Part shown: positions 33,271-42,963 of the stretch, piece by piece
Layout: every line of letters begins with the position of its first letter
Numbering within the stretch: the first letter of the stretch is position 1
From: Cribrihabitans marinus
GTDB taxonomy: Bacteria > Pseudomonadota > Alphaproteobacteria > Rhodobacterales > Rhodobacteraceae
NCBI RefSeq assembly: GCF_900109035.1
Contig: NZ_FNYD01000003.1
Span: forward strand, 124,001 to 188,000
Direction of reading: 5' to 3'
DNA length: 64,000 nt
Position numbers and translations under genes: made by a program
The notes under the pieces: model-generated
Database searches by the model: none
Told to the model about the DNA's origin: nothing
The model's input: the letters and a program-made list of their open reading frames with translations, nothing else

Positions 33271-33683
33271 GTCGCCGGCACGCAGCCGCGGATCGCCATG
33301 ACACGCTGAGCGGCCGCATCCGCGGTCGTCTCGACGGCATGGTCGATCAACCGCTCGGGCGCGCCGCTCAGCGCGTTCAGGCGTTCGGCCGTCATGTCCA
33401 GCCGCTCCTCCAGCACCGCCAGCCGCGCCTGCACCTGTTGTGAAACCGCCGGCCCATCGCCGTCGCGCAGCCCCGCCAAATCCTGGCGCAGGCCTGTCAA
33501 CTCGTCCTTCGTGTCCTGAACCGTGCCGCGCAGCGGGGCCAGATCGGCCAGCTCCTCGGACAGCCGGCCAGTGACGTCGCGCGCGGTGGATGCGACCTGC
33601 CAGGCCAGGAACAGGCAGAGGGCAATGAGGATCAGGGTGGCGTTGAGCAGCGCAAGCGCGAGATCCTTCAGCGTTTTGGCCAT
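33267..33683 (-). CDS. Unknown single-pass membrane protein with coiled coil
   Basis: This 138-residue protein has an N-terminal membrane helix (about 9-31, LLNATLILIALCLFLAWQVA as landmark) and a long heptad-rich periplasmic or cytoplasmic part (about 35-110; DELTGLRQDLAGLRDGD, then ARLAVLEERLDMTAERLNAL). One cysteine lies close to the C-terminus. No family is recognised. It stands alone on the minus strand, convergent with the DUF924 gene (4-nt overlap) and divergent from lpdA. It could be a small structural or scaffold protein. Confidence 0.75.
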   Translation of the reverse strand: MAKTLKDLALALLNATLILIALCLFLAWQVASTARDVTGRLSEELADLAPLRGTVQDTKDELTGLRQDLAGLRDGDGPAVSQQVQARLAVLEERLDMTAERLNALSGAPERLIDHAVETTADAAAQRVMAIRGCVPAT

Positions 33684-33825
33684 GCCGCATCCTTTCGTTT
33701 GGTTCGGTGCCGATCCCTTCTATGCCAATCCCCGCGCCGGGAAAATCCCCGTTCGCCCGGCCATTGATGCGCGGGTCGGCGCAAGCTAAGGGTAGGAACG
33801 GTCCGTATCAGCGCCGGGGAGTGTC

Positions 33826-35220
33826 ATGGCAGCAAGAGAGTTCGACCTGATCGTGATCGGCGCGGGACCCGGCGGTTATGTCGCCGCGATCCGGGCCGCC
33901 CAGCTGGGCCTCAAGACCTGCGTGGTCGAGCGCGAGCACCTGGGCGGGATCTGCCTGAACTGGGGCTGCATCCCGACCAAGGCGCTGCTGCGCTCCTCCG
34001 AAGTGTTCCACCTGATGCACCGCGCCAAGGAATTCGGGCTCAAGGCGACGGGGGTGGATTACGATCTCGACGCCGTGGTGGACCGGTCGCGCGGCGTGGC
34101 CAAGCAGTTGGCCGGCGGTGTCGGGCATCTGCTGAAGAAGAACAAGGTCACGGTGGTGATGGGCGCGGCGACGCTGGCCGGCAAGGGCAAGGTCGGCGTC
34201 AAGACCGACAAGGGCCGCGAGGATCTGAGCGCCAAGCACATCATCCTCGCCACCGGGGCGCGGGCGCGCGAGTTGCCGGGGCTCGAGGCGGATGGCGAAC
34301 GGGTCTGGACCTACAAGCACGCGCTGAAGCCGCCGCACATGCCGAAGAAGTTGCTGGTCATCGGCTCGGGCGCCATCGGCATCGAATTCGCCAGCTTCTA
34401 CAACACGCTCGGCGCGCAGACCACGGTGGTCGAGGTGATGGACCGCATCCTGCCGGTCGAGGATGCCGAGATCAGCGCCTTCGCGAAAAAGGCGTTCGAG
34501 AAGCAGAAGATGACGATCATGGAAAAGGCCATGGTCAAGAAGCTGGACAGGGCCAAGGGCAAGGTCACGGCGCATATCGAGACCGGCGGCAAGGTCGAAA
34601 AGCACGAGTTCGACACGGTGATCTCGGCCGTCGGCATCGTCGGCAATACCGAGGGGTTGGGGCTGGACGACCTGGGCGTCAAGGTCGACCGCAGCCACGT
34701 GGTGACCGACGCCTATTGCCGCACCGGCGTCGAGGGGCTCTATGCCATCGGCGACGTGGCCGGGGCGCCCTGGCTGGCGCACAAGGCCAGCCACGAGGGC
34801 GTGATGGTGGCCGAGATGATCGCCGGCCGCGACGTGCACCCGGTCAAGCCCGACAGCATCGCCGGCTGCACCTATTGCCAGCCGCAGGTGGCCAGTGTCG
34901 GCCTGACCGAGGCGCAGGCCAAGGAGGCCGGGCACAAGGTCAAGGTCGGCCGCTTCCCCTTCATCGGCAACGGCAAGGCCATTGCCCTGGGCGAGGCCGA
35001 GGGGATGATCAAGACGGTCTTCGACGCCAAGACCGGCGAGTTGCTGGGCGCGCACATGGTCGGCGCCGAGGTGACCGAGCTGATCCAGGGCTATATCGTC
35101 GGGCGCCAGCTGGAAACCACCGAGGAGGACCTGATGCACACGGTCTTCCCGCATCCGACCCTGTCCGAAATGATGCATGAAAGCGTGCTCGACGCCTATG
35201 GGCGCGCGATCCACTTCTGA
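33826..35220 (+). CDS. lpdA: Dihydrolipoyl dehydrogenase (E3)
   Basis: This 464-residue flavoprotein reoxidises dihydrolipoamide with NAD+. FAD-binding GAGPGG is at 12-17. The redox disulfide is Cys43/Cys48 in GGICLNWGC. The NAD-binding [12 protein letters not shown] is near 185. The catalytic His-Glu pair is in [12 protein letters not shown] near the C-terminus. No lipoyl domain is present. GGGGAG lies before ATG 33826. It is 17 kb from the pdhABC operon and probably supplies E3 to it, since no E3 gene lies in that operon; sharing with other 2-oxoacid dehydrogenases is possible. Confidence 0.95.
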   Translation: MAAREFDLIVIGAGPGGYVAAIRAAQLGLKTCVVEREHLGGICLNWGCIPTKALLRSSEVFHLMHRAKEFGLKATGVDYDLDAVVDRSRGVAKQLAGGVGHLLKKNKVTVVMGAATLAGKGKVGVKTDKGREDLSAKHIILATGARARELPGLEADGERVWTYKHALKPPHMPKKLLVIGSGAIGIEFASFYNTLGAQTTVVEVMDRILPVEDAEISAFAKKAFEKQKMTIMEKAMVKKLDRAKGKVTAHIETGGKVEKHEFDTVISAVGIVGNTEGLGLDDLGVKVDRSHVVTDAYCRTGVEGLYAIGDVAGAPWLAHKASHEGVMVAEMIAGRDVHPVKPDSIAGCTYCQPQVASVGLTEAQAKEAGHKVKVGRFPFIGNGKAIALGEAEGMIKTVFDAKTGELLGAHMVGAEVTELIQGYIVGRQLETTEEDLMHTVFPHPTLSEMMHESVLDAYGRAIHF

Positions 35221-35231
35221 GCCCGCCGCGG

Positions 35232-35303
35232 TCTTCCTCTTGCCGGAAATACCTCGGGGGAGTCGCCGCAGGCGACGGGGGCAGCGCCCCCGCACCCGGG
35301 TGC
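35232..35303 (+). repeat. Dispersed intergenic element, copy B
   Basis: The core TCTTCCTCTTGCC-GGAAATACC-TCGGGGG (35232-35260) is followed by GTCGCC-GCA-GGCGAC (35262-35276), GGGGGC-AGC-GCCCCC (35277-35291) and the 12-base palindrome GCACCCGGGTGC (35292-35303). It starts 11 nt after the lpdA stop. Order of core and hairpins matches copy A. Confidence 0.7.
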
Positions 35304-35316
35304 CGGGGCGCGGCGC

Positions 35317-36480
35317 ATGATGCCCGAGCGCACCCGCTGGGCACTCGTGCTGCTGATCTGGGTTGCCGGCCTGGCGGCGGCGGCGCAATACGGCAAGATC
35401 AGCGTGATCTTCGACCGGATCGGCGCGTTCTACCCGCAGGCCGGCGCCTGGCTGGGCTTCACCGTGTCGATGGTCGGTGTCCTTGGGATCCTGCTGGGCG
35501 CGGTGGCGGGCGCCTTCGTGGCCGCGATGGGATATCGCCGGATGCTGCTGGCCGCGCTGTGGATCGGTGCCGCCATGTCGGCGCTGCAGGCGCTGGGCCT
35601 GCCCTTCGCCCTGTTTCTGGCGACCCGCGGGATCGAGGGCTTGTCGCATCTGGGACTGGTGGTCGCGGCGCCGACCTTGATCGCCCAGATCAGCGCCGAG
35701 CGCGACCGGGGCGCGACCCTGACGCTGTGGTCCACCTTCTTCAGCGTGGCCTTCGCGCTGCTGGCCTGGCTGGGCATCCCGCTGGTCGAACGGTTCGGGG
35801 TGACCGCGCTGTTTGCCGCCCATGCCGCTCTGATGGCCCTGCTGGCGGTGCTGCTCAGGCCGGCGCTGGCCCGCGTCCCCGCGCCGGTGCGCCAGCCGAT
35901 GCCGCGCCTGCGCGACCTGCCGGCGGTGCATCGGGAGATCTACCGCTCGCCGCACATCGGCGCGCCCGCGGCGGGCTGGCTGTTCTACACCTGCTGTTTC
36001 CTGGCGGCGCTCACGCTGCTGCCGGCGCATGTGGACCCGGGCCTGCGGGCGCTGGTGGCGGGGGCGATGCCGCTGGTCAGCATCGTGGTGTCGCTGACCT
36101 TTGGCGTCTGGCTGTTGCGTCACATGCCGGCCGTGACCGTGGTCGAGATCGGCTTCGGTCTCGGCACGCTGGCGGCGGCCTGGCTCTGGCTCAGCCCGGG
36201 CGGGCCGGCGGCCAGCCTGGGCCTGGCCGCGGCGCTGGGGCTGGTGCAGGGGGCGACCTTTGCCGCGGTGCCGCAGCTCAACGCCACCGCCGCGACCCGG
36301 GCGCAGGCCAACGGCGCGCTGGCGCAGGCCGGCAACCTGGGCAACACGCTGGGCACGCCGCTTTTGCTGGCCGCGACCTCGGTGGCGGGCTATGCCGGGA
36401 TGATCGCGCTGATGGCGCTGTTGCTGCTGGCGGGGCTGGCGGTGCATCGCGGCTTGGCGGGCCTGCGCCGGGTCGTGTGA
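35317..36480 (+). CDS. MFS transporter
   Basis: This 387-residue major facilitator transporter is strongly alanine/leucine rich, with about 12 membrane helices. Landmarks are [16 protein letters not shown] after the first helix, [13 protein letters not shown] in the 2-3 loop, [18 protein letters not shown] and [24 protein letters not shown] near helix 11. The shape resembles cyanate/CynX-like MFS members, but the substrate is not clear. Two ATGs (35317 and 35320) are adjacent and no strong ribosome site is seen; upstream sequence is the dispersed repeat. The stop is followed directly by a LexA-type box for uvrA. Confidence 0.88.
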   Translation: MMPERTRWALVLLIWVAGLAAAAQYGKISVIFDRIGAFYPQAGAWLGFTVSMVGVLGILLGAVAGAFVAAMGYRRMLLAALWIGAAMSALQALGLPFALFLATRGIEGLSHLGLVVAAPTLIAQISAERDRGATLTLWSTFFSVAFALLAWLGIPLVERFGVTALFAAHAALMALLAVLLRPALARVPAPVRQPMPRLRDLPAVHREIYRSPHIGAPAAGWLFYTCCFLAALTLLPAHVDPGLRALVAGAMPLVSIVVSLTFGVWLLRHMPAVTVVEIGFGLGTLAAAWLWLSPGGPAASLGLAAALGLVQGATFAAVPQLNATAATRAQANGALAQAGNLGNTLGTPLLLAATSVAGYAGMIALMALLLLAGLAVHRGLAGLRRVV

Positions 36481-36481
36481 T

Positions 36482-36496
36482 GTTCCGGTAACGTTC
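36482..36496 (+). promoter_or_regulatory. LexA/SOS box GTTC-N7-GTTC upstream of uvrA
   Basis: GTTC at 36482-36485, seven bases, GTTC at 36493-36496. This direct repeat is the established LexA site of alphaproteobacteria. It begins one base after the stop of the MFS gene and ends 63 nt before the uvrA ATG, just upstream of a sigma-70-like promoter. Confidence 0.75.
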
Positions 36497-36507
36497 TCTT
36501 TTTTTAG

Positions 36508-36536
36508 TTGGAGACTCGGGCGCGGTTCACTATGTG
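36508..36536 (+). promoter_or_regulatory. Candidate sigma-70 promoter of uvrA
   Basis: TTGGAG (36508-36513) and TATGTG (36531-36536) are spaced by 17 nt. Transcription would start about 17 nt before the uvrA ATG. The LexA box ends 11 nt upstream of the -35. Confidence 0.45.
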
Positions 36537-36559
36537 TTAACCGGACATGAGGGGCACGA

Positions 36560-39442
36560 ATGGCTGAGCTGAAACATATCGAGGTGCGCGGCGCGCGCGA
36601 GCACAACCTCAAGAGCATCGACGTGGACATTCCCCGCGACCGGCTGGTGGTGATCACCGGGCTTTCGGGGTCCGGCAAGTCCAGCCTTGCCTTCGACACG
36701 ATCTATGCCGAGGGTCAGCGCCGCTATGTCGAAAGCCTCAGCGCCTATGCCCGCCAGTTCCTCGACATGATGGAAAAGCCGGATGTGGACCATATCAGCG
36801 GTCTCAGCCCGGCGATTTCCATCGAGCAGAAGACCACCAGCAAGAACCCGCGCTCGACCGTCGGCACGGTGACCGAGATCTACGATTACATGCGGCTGCT
36901 CTATGCCCGCGCCGGCACGCCCTACAGCCCGGCCACCGGCAAGCCCATCGAGGCGCAGCAGGTGCAGGACATGGTCGACCGGATCATGGCGCTGGAGGAG
37001 GGCACGCGCGGCTACCTGCTGGCGCCCATCGTGCGCGACCGCAAGGGCGAATACCGCAAGGAATTCCTGGAGCTGCGCAAGCAGGGCTTTCAGCGGGTCA
37101 AGGTGGATGGGCAGTTCCACGAGCTGGACGAGCCGCCGGAGCTGGACAAGAAGTTCCGCCACGACATCGACGTGGTGGTGGACCGGATCGTGGTGCGCGA
37201 GGGGATGGAGACGCGGCTGGCCGACAGCCTGCGCACCGCGCTGGACCTGGCCGACGGCATCGCCGTGCTGGAGACCGCACCGAAAGAGGGCGAGCCGGAA
37301 CGCATCACATTCTCCGAGAACTTCGCCTGTCCGGTCTCGGGCTTCACCATCCCCGAGATCGAGCCGCGGCTGTTCTCCTTCAACGCGCCGTTCGGCGCCT
37401 GCCCGGATTGCGACGGGCTTGGGGTCGAGCTGTTCTTCGACGAACGCCTGGTGGTGCCGGACCAGTCGCTGCGCCTCTATGACGGGGCGCTGGCGCCCTG
37501 GCGCAAGGGCAAGTCGCCCTATTTCCTGCAAACCATCGAAGCCATCGCGCGGCATTACGAGTTCGACAAGAGCACGCCCTGGAAGGACCTGCCGGCCCAT
37601 GTGCAGCAGGTCTTCCTGCATGGCTCGGGCGACGAGGAAATCCCGTTCCGCTATGACGAGGGCGGCCGCGTCTACCAGGTCACGCGCAGCTTCGAAGGCG
37701 TGATCCCCAACATGGAGCGGCGCTATCGCGAGACCGACTCGAGCTGGATCCGCGAGGAGTTCGAGCGCTACCAGAACAATCGGCCCTGCGGCAGCTGCGG
37801 CGGCTATCGTCTGCGTCCCGAGGCGCTGGCGGTCAAGATCGGTCCCGCTGACGGCGGGCCGGACAAGCTGTTGCATGTGGGCCATGTGGTGCAGATGTCG
37901 ATCAAGGAGGCGTTCGACTGGACGCGGGAGGTGCCCGAGCATCTGAGCGCCCAGAAGAACGAGATCGCGCGGGCCATCCTCAAGGAGATCCGCGAGCGGC
38001 TTGGCTTCCTGAATAACGTGGGGTTGGAATACCTTACGCTGAGCCGTTCAAGCGGCACCCTGTCGGGCGGCGAAAGCCAGCGCATCCGCCTGGCCAGCCA
38101 GATCGGCAGCGGTCTGACCGGCGTGCTCTACGTGCTGGACGAGCCCAGCATCGGGCTGCACCAGCGCGACAACGACCGCCTGCTCGGCACGCTCAAGAAC
38201 CTGCGCGACCAGGGCAACACGGTGATCGTGGTCGAACATGACGAAGAGGCGATCCGCGAGGCCGATTACGTGTTCGATATCGGCCCCGGCGCGGGCGTGC
38301 ATGGCGGGCAGGTGGTCAGCCACGGAACCCCCGACCAGATCGCCGCCGACGCGGCCTCGATCACCGGGCAATACCTGTCGGGCAGCCGCGAGATCGCGAT
38401 CCCCGCCAGCCGGCGCAAGGGCAACAGGAAGAAGGTGACCGTGGTCAAGGCCACCGGCAACAACCTCAAGGAGGTCACCGCCGCCTTCCCGCTGGGCAAG
38501 TTCGTCTGCGTCACCGGTGTCTCGGGCGGGGGCAAGTCCACGCTGACCATCGAGACGCTGTTCAAGACCGCCTCGATGCGGCTGAACGGCGCGCGCCAGA
38601 CGCCCGCGCCCTGCGAGACCATCAAGGGGCTGGAGCATCTCGACAAGGTGATCGATATCGACCAGCGCCCGATCGGCCGGACTCCGCGTTCGAATCCAGC
38701 GACTTACACCGGCGCCTTCACGCCGATCCGCGACTGGTTCGCCGGTCTGCCCGAGGCCAAGGCGCGCGGCTACAAGCCGGGCCGGTTCAGCTTCAACGTC
38801 AAGGGCGGGCGCTGCGAGGCCTGCCAGGGCGACGGCGTCATCAAGATCGAGATGCACTTTCTGCCCGATGTCTATGTCACCTGCGAGACCTGCAAGGGCG
38901 CGCGTTACAACCGCGAGACATTGGAGATCAAATTCAAGGGCAAGAGCATCGCTGATGTGCTTGATATGACTGTGGAAGACGCGCAGGAATTCTTCAAGGC
39001 GGTGCCGTCGATCCGCGACAAGATGGACGCGCTGGCCCGTGTGGGCCTAGGCTATATCAAGGTCGGCCAGCAGGCCACGACGCTCTCGGGCGGCGAGGCG
39101 CAGCGAGTGAAGCTGTCCAAGGAGCTTTCCAAACGCTCGACCGGGCGCACGCTCTACATCCTCGACGAGCCGACCACGGGGCTGCATTTCGAGGACGTCA
39201 AGAAACTGCTCGAGGTGCTGCACGAACTGGTCGAGCAGGGCAATACGGTCATCGTGATCGAACACAATCTCGATGTCATCAAGACCGCCGACCACATCAT
39301 CGACATCGGCCCCGAGGGCGGCGATGGCGGCGGCGAGATCGTGGCCGAGGGCACGCCGGAGCAGGTGGCCGACGAGGGACGCAGCCATACCGGCCGCTAT
39401 CTCAAGCCGATGCTCGCGGCGCGCAAGGTGGCGGCGGAGTAA
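36560..39442 (+). CDS. uvrA: UvrABC excinuclease subunit A
   Basis: This 960-residue damage-recognition ATPase of nucleotide excision repair has two ABC modules. The first Walker A is GLSGSGKSS at 34-42. The second is [10 protein letters not shown] near 650; the usual Ser-Gly-Lys is Gly-Gly-Lys here. Signatures are [12 protein letters not shown] and [12 protein letters not shown]. Zinc modules are CPDCDGLG with CGSCGGYRL, and CEACQGDG with [16 protein letters not shown] lies 6 nt before ATG 36560. Length is normal. Expression is probably SOS-controlled through the GTTC-N7-GTTC box. Confidence 0.97.
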   Translation: MAELKHIEVRGAREHNLKSIDVDIPRDRLVVITGLSGSGKSSLAFDTIYAEGQRRYVESLSAYARQFLDMMEKPDVDHISGLSPAISIEQKTTSKNPRSTVGTVTEIYDYMRLLYARAGTPYSPATGKPIEAQQVQDMVDRIMALEEGTRGYLLAPIVRDRKGEYRKEFLELRKQGFQRVKVDGQFHELDEPPELDKKFRHDIDVVVDRIVVREGMETRLADSLRTALDLADGIAVLETAPKEGEPERITFSENFACPVSGFTIPEIEPRLFSFNAPFGACPDCDGLGVELFFDERLVVPDQSLRLYDGALAPWRKGKSPYFLQTIEAIARHYEFDKSTPWKDLPAHVQQVFLHGSGDEEIPFRYDEGGRVYQVTRSFEGVIPNMERRYRETDSSWIREEFERYQNNRPCGSCGGYRLRPEALAVKIGPADGGPDKLLHVGHVVQMSIKEAFDWTREVPEHLSAQKNEIARAILKEIRERLGFLNNVGLEYLTLSRSSGTLSGGESQRIRLASQIGSGLTGVLYVLDEPSIGLHQRDNDRLLGTLKNLRDQGNTVIVVEHDEEAIREADYVFDIGPGAGVHGGQVVSHGTPDQIAADAASITGQYLSGSREIAIPASRRKGNRKKVTVVKATGNNLKEVTAAFPLGKFVCVTGVSGGGKSTLTIETLFKTASMRLNGARQTPAPCETIKGLEHLDKVIDIDQRPIGRTPRSNPATYTGAFTPIRDWFAGLPEAKARGYKPGRFSFNVKGGRCEACQGDGVIKIEMHFLPDVYVTCETCKGARYNRETLEIKFKGKSIADVLDMTVEDAQEFFKAVPSIRDKMDALARVGLGYIKVGQQATTLSGGEAQRVKLSKELSKRSTGRTLYILDEPTTGLHFEDVKKLLEVLHELVEQGNTVIVIEHNLDVIKTADHIIDIGPEGGDGGGEIVAEGTPEQVADEGRSHTGRYLKPMLAARKVAAE

Positions 39443-40444
39443 TCAGCCGCCCCGGCGCGCACGGGCCTGGAGGTTGCGCTCGAGCACCTGCCGGAAGGCC
39501 CGGTTGCGCATCAGCCTTTCGCGGGCCGCCTGTGCCGCGGCGCGCTTGTTGCGGGCGCTCTGGATCTCGCGCAGCATGGCCCGCACATCCGAGGGCCGGC
39601 GGCCGATGAACTGATCGATGGAGTCCTGAACCGCGCCGTTGATCTGGTCGGCGGTCAATTGCCCGGACACGCCGCCCAACAGGTTGCCGCGGCGGATCTG
39701 GCGTTCGGCGGCGTCGGTGATCTCGTCCGACAGCGGCCCCATGAACTTGCCGACGATTGCGCCCAGCATGCCGTCGGCGACCGAGTCCAGCGCGTTGTTC
39801 ACCACGTCCTCAACGGTCTCGTCCACCGTCACGGTCTCGCCGGCCATCGCCCGGCCCAGGCGGGTCGCGCTGTTCTCCATCTCGTTGATGATGAAGCTCG
39901 ACGCCGCCGCCTGGATCAGCGCGGTGCCGGCCCCGGTGCCACCTGCCACCGCGGCGCTGGCCCCGGCAGTGGCGCCGCCCGACAGCAGCGCGGCACAGGC
40001 CTGCAGCGTCAGGAACGACCCGTCGCGTGTGATCTCCAGGACCCGGACGGTCGAGGTCGTGCCGCTGCGCACGCGGTCCATATAGGTGTTCATGTCGCGC
40101 GCGAACCGCGCCGCGTCGCGCTGCCAGCGGGCGAACTGGTTGTAGAAGTTGAGGATGCCGCTGGGGTTCAGCATCCGTTCAAGGCGCTGTTTCTGCGAAT
40201 TCAGCCGGTTGGCCCGGCTTGCGGCGGGCAAGGTCGCGCTGCCCACGGTTTCGACGACCCAGAGGAACAGGTTCACCGCGTGACCGCGATTGTGGTAGGA
40301 CCAGTTCTGGTAATGCTGCTCGAACCGGAATTTCGGCGAATTCCAGACATGCAACCGGGTCTGACGGATCAGCCGGCGCACAAGGTTGCGCGCCTCGCCA
40401 TCCGTCAGCGTGACAAGCTGACCGTTGATTTCGACCGTGGGCAT
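39443..40444 (-). CDS. Unrecognised 333-residue protein with glycine/alanine hydrophobic core
   Basis: I do not recognise a family. Residues 1-145 are polar and aromatic (LHVWNSPKFRFEQHYQNW near 31-48, YNQFARWQRDAARFARDM near 101-118). Residues 145-187 form a long Gly/Ala-rich hydrophobic stretch (LLSGGATAGASAAVAGG...ALIQAAASSFI). A shorter hydrophobic piece lies near 224-237. Residues 285-333 are strongly basic and helical. There is no signal peptide. The central stretch recalls glycine-zipper or pore-forming segments of secreted effectors, which is speculation. GGAGGA lies 9 nt before ATG 40444. The stop abuts the uvrA stop. Confidence 0.8.
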   Translation of the reverse strand: MPTVEINGQLVTLTDGEARNLVRRLIRQTRLHVWNSPKFRFEQHYQNWSYHNRGHAVNLFLWVVETVGSATLPAASRANRLNSQKQRLERMLNPSGILNFYNQFARWQRDAARFARDMNTYMDRVRSGTTSTVRVLEITRDGSFLTLQACAALLSGGATAGASAAVAGGTGAGTALIQAAASSFIINEMENSATRLGRAMAGETVTVDETVEDVVNNALDSVADGMLGAIVGKFMGPLSDEITDAAERQIRRGNLLGGVSGQLTADQINGAVQDSIDQFIGRRPSDVRAMLREIQSARNKRAAAQAARERLMRNRAFRQVLERNLQARARRGG

Positions 40445-40627
40445 GGCGTCGGGTCCTCCGCATCGTTCCGCGCGCAGGGCCGGCGGCGGGAATCGACACG
40501 GTCTCGGACAGCCCTATCCGCCGGAGCGCGAACAGATCATCCCGATTCCGTTGGCGGATGTATATGAACTACGCCACAGTTCCGATGCGCGGGCCGGGTT
40601 GGCGCGCCAGCGCGCCGCCCGTTCGGC

Positions 40628-40945
40628 CTAGTTCAGGACGTTCACGACAGCGCCGATCAGGTCCAGAACCTCGCGCGTTTCGCGGTCGACACGATAGACA
40701 TGGTCGCCGACGCGATAATAGGTCTGGCCGGGGTTCAGGCCATAGCGGCCCGGTGACCGGATGACGATGTAGTCGTCATTGATCCTGTCGCCGATGCCAT
40801 AGATCTTCTTGGCCTGTCCCGGTGGCAGACAGCCGTTGTTCTTCTTGGCCAGGCCCGGCGGGCAGCCTTTCGGAGCGGCGGTCGATGTGGCGGGCAGGGC
40901 CGCGGCACCCAGGACAAGCGCGAGTGCGGCGATGGGTCTGATCAT
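40628..40945 (-). CDS. Small secreted protein, RcnB-like C-terminus
   Basis: This 105-residue protein has a Sec signal peptide (MIRPIAALALVLGAAALPATSTA, landmark; cleavage near 23). The mature part has KGCPPGLAKKNNGCLPPGQAKK, a PPG-x-A-K-K duplication with two cysteines, then DDYIVIRSPGRYGL and YYRVGDHVYRVDRETREVL. The end resembles RcnB-family periplasmic proteins. ATG 40945 is preferred because a longer in-frame form would lose the signal peptide. It is preceded on the same strand by mmsB, 94 nt away. Function is unknown. Such genes may be misnamed as uvrA fragments because of their neighbour. Confidence 0.8.
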   Translation of the reverse strand: MIRPIAALALVLGAAALPATSTAAPKGCPPGLAKKNNGCLPPGQAKKIYGIGDRINDDYIVIRSPGRYGLNPGQTYYRVGDHVYRVDRETREVLDLIGAVVNVLN

Positions 40946-41039
40946 GTCGGCTCCGGGTTGCGTGGCTGTTTCCAGATCAGATGGGCCGTTTGGACGGCCC
41001 TGCCAAGAGGGCGCCCGAGATTGCGCGAGACCTTGCCGA

Positions 41040-41912
41040 TCAGCCGCGCCCGCGTTTTTCGAACCTGGGCAGCATCGCCGAGAAATCGCGGCCGGCGCCG
41101 TCCTCCTCCTCGACGAAACGGGCGTAAAGCGCCTGCGCCAGCGCACCCATCGGCGTGTCGGCATCGGCGCTTTCGGCGGCTTGTTGCGACAGGCGCAGGT
41201 CCTTGAGCATCAGGTCGGCGGCGAAACCCGGCTTGTAGTCGTTGTCGGCCGGGCTTTGCGGGCCGATGCCGGGGGCGGGGCAATAGGCGTTCATCGTCCA
41301 GCTGTAGCCCGACGAGGTGCTGACCACGTCGAACATCTTCTGCCGGTCCAGCCCCAGCTTGTCGGCCAGCGCAAAGGCCTCGCAGGTGGCGATCATGGTA
41401 ACGCCGAGGATCATGTTGTTGCAGATCTTTGCCGCCTGTCCGGCGCCCGCCTCGCCGCAATGCACCGCCTTCTGGCCCATAATGTCGAAGAGCGGCTCGG
41501 CCTTGGCAAATGCCACATCGGACCCGCCCGCCATGAAGGTCAGCGTGCCCCCGGCGGCCCCGCCGATGCCGCCCGAGACGGGGGCGTCCACAAAGAGAAT
41601 CCCTGCCTTTTCAGTATCCTGCGCGACGGATTTCGCGCTGTCCACATCGACGGTCGAGCAATCGACCAGCGTCGCGCCCTTGGCCATGGCGGGGATCACC
41701 TCGGCGGCAACCAGCCGCAGGATCGCGCCGTTGGGCAGCATCGTGATGACCACCTCGGCGCCCTTGGCCGCCTCGGGGCCACTGGCGGCGGGGGTGACGT
41801 CCTCGACGGTGACGCCGGCAGTGTCGAACCCGGTGACCTCATGCCCGGCCTTGACCAGATTGGCGGCCATCGGCGCGCCCATGTTGCCCAGGCCAATGAA
41901 CCCGATCTTCAT
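41040..41912 (-). CDS. mmsB: 3-hydroxyisobutyrate dehydrogenase
   Basis: This 290-residue NAD-dependent dehydrogenase oxidises 3-hydroxyisobutyrate to methylmalonate semialdehyde in valine breakdown. The dinucleotide fold is GFIGLGNMGAPMA (residues 4-16). The substrate motif is DAPVSGG (109-115). Catalytic Lys162 lies in GAGQAAKICNNM. DNDYKPGFAADLMLKDL follows as expected. It starts 3 nt after the HIBYL-CoA hydrolase gene and is third in a minus-strand unit with the acyl-CoA dehydrogenase. Length fits the family. Confidence 0.94.
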   Translation of the reverse strand: MKIGFIGLGNMGAPMAANLVKAGHEVTGFDTAGVTVEDVTPAASGPEAAKGAEVVITMLPNGAILRLVAAEVIPAMAKGATLVDCSTVDVDSAKSVAQDTEKAGILFVDAPVSGGIGGAAGGTLTFMAGGSDVAFAKAEPLFDIMGQKAVHCGEAGAGQAAKICNNMILGVTMIATCEAFALADKLGLDRQKMFDVVSTSSGYSWTMNAYCPAPGIGPQSPADNDYKPGFAADLMLKDLRLSQQAAESADADTPMGALAQALYARFVEEEDGAGRDFSAMLPRFEKRGRG

Positions 41913-41915
41913 GTC

Positions 41916-42956
41916 TCAGTCCTCCTCGAATGTCAGCGTGTGTTCGCCCAGCGGCTGCAGCATCTTGGACACCGCCACCGCGGGCACGTCACCGTCGGCG
42001 AACTGCCACTTGGGATTGCGGTCCTTGTCGATGATCTGCGCCCGGATCCCTTCGAGCAGGTCGCCATGTTCCATCGCACGGTGGGTAAAGCGGTATTCCA
42101 TCTCCAGCGCCTTGCGGATGGTCAGCGAGGGGCCACGCAGGCGGTGGATCATCTCTATCGTGCAAGCCATTGAAATCGGGCAGTTCCGTTCGACGACCTT
42201 CAGTGCCTCCGTAACCAGGTCGCCACTCCCGGCGCGCAGATCGTTGCGGATATCGGTCAGGGTCTCGCCGCCGAAATACCGGTCGATGTCTTCGCTGCGA
42301 TCCCGCAACGGCCCGCGCGGCGCGGGTTGCGCGTGGCGCTCGACATGCGCGGGGTCGCCCGATGCCTCGAGCAGTTCGATCAGGTCGGCCCAATCCGCGC
42401 GCGGGATGCAATGGTCGGCAAAGCCCGCGCAAATCGCGTCATCCGGCCCCATGCGCGTGCCGGTGATCCCGAGGTATTCGCCCAGCCGCCCCGGCGCCAG
42501 CGCCAACAGCAGCGATCCGCCCACATCCGGCACCAGCCCGATGCCGCATTCCGGCATCGCGATCTGCGAGCCCTCGCAGACGACGCGGTGGGTGCCGTGG
42601 CAGCCCAGCCCGACGCCGCCGCCCATGGTGAAGCCCTGCATCAGGCTGATCACCGGCTTGGGGTATTCGAAGATCCGCGCGTTCATCCGGTATTCGTCGC
42701 GCCAGAACCGTTGGGCATAGGCGAAATCGCCCTGCGTGCCGGTTTCGTAGAGCTCGGCGATGTCGCCGCCGGCACAGAACGCCTTGTCGCCCTCGGCATC
42801 CAGGATCACCAGCGCGATCTCATCATCCTCGCGCCAGTTGCGCAGGGCGGTATCCACGGCCAGGCACATCTCGTAGCTGAGCGCGTTCAGCGCCCTGGGG
42901 CGGGTCAGGGTGATCCGGCCGGCGCGGCCGGTGACGCGGATGTCGATGTTGCTCAT
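41916..42956 (-). CDS. 3-hydroxyisobutyryl-CoA hydrolase (HIBCH type)
   Basis: This 346-residue member of the enoyl-CoA hydratase/isomerase superfamily belongs to the ECH_2 (HIBCH) branch, not true hydratases. The oxyanion-hole segments are AFCAGGDIAELY and GFTMGGGVGLG. The catalytic Glu136 and Asp144 lie in MPECGIGLVPDVGGS, the HIBCH signature. It releases 3-hydroxyisobutyrate from its CoA ester, feeding MmsB. GAGGAGG lies before ATG 42956. It starts 7 nt after the acyl-CoA dehydrogenase stop. The methacrylyl-CoA hydratase of the pathway is not in the window. Confidence 0.92.
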   Translation of the reverse strand: MSNIDIRVTGRAGRITLTRPRALNALSYEMCLAVDTALRNWREDDEIALVILDAEGDKAFCAGGDIAELYETGTQGDFAYAQRFWRDEYRMNARIFEYPKPVISLMQGFTMGGGVGLGCHGTHRVVCEGSQIAMPECGIGLVPDVGGSLLLALAPGRLGEYLGITGTRMGPDDAICAGFADHCIPRADWADLIELLEASGDPAHVERHAQPAPRGPLRDRSEDIDRYFGGETLTDIRNDLRAGSGDLVTEALKVVERNCPISMACTIEMIHRLRGPSLTIRKALEMEYRFTHRAMEHGDLLEGIRAQIIDKDRNPKWQFADGDVPAVAVSKMLQPLGEHTLTFEED

Positions 42957-42963
42957 GGCCTCC

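Noticed and set aside
33808-36699. A 963-codon minus-strand frame opposite lpdA and an MFS gene
   Set aside because: It spans two real genes and a repeat, with His/Arg/Gln-rich low-complexity translation. It is an antisense artefact.
40425-40631. A 68-codon + strand frame between the 333-residue gene and the small secreted gene
   Set aside because: Its start overlaps the 5' end of the minus-strand gene, it has no ribosome site and its composition is random-looking.
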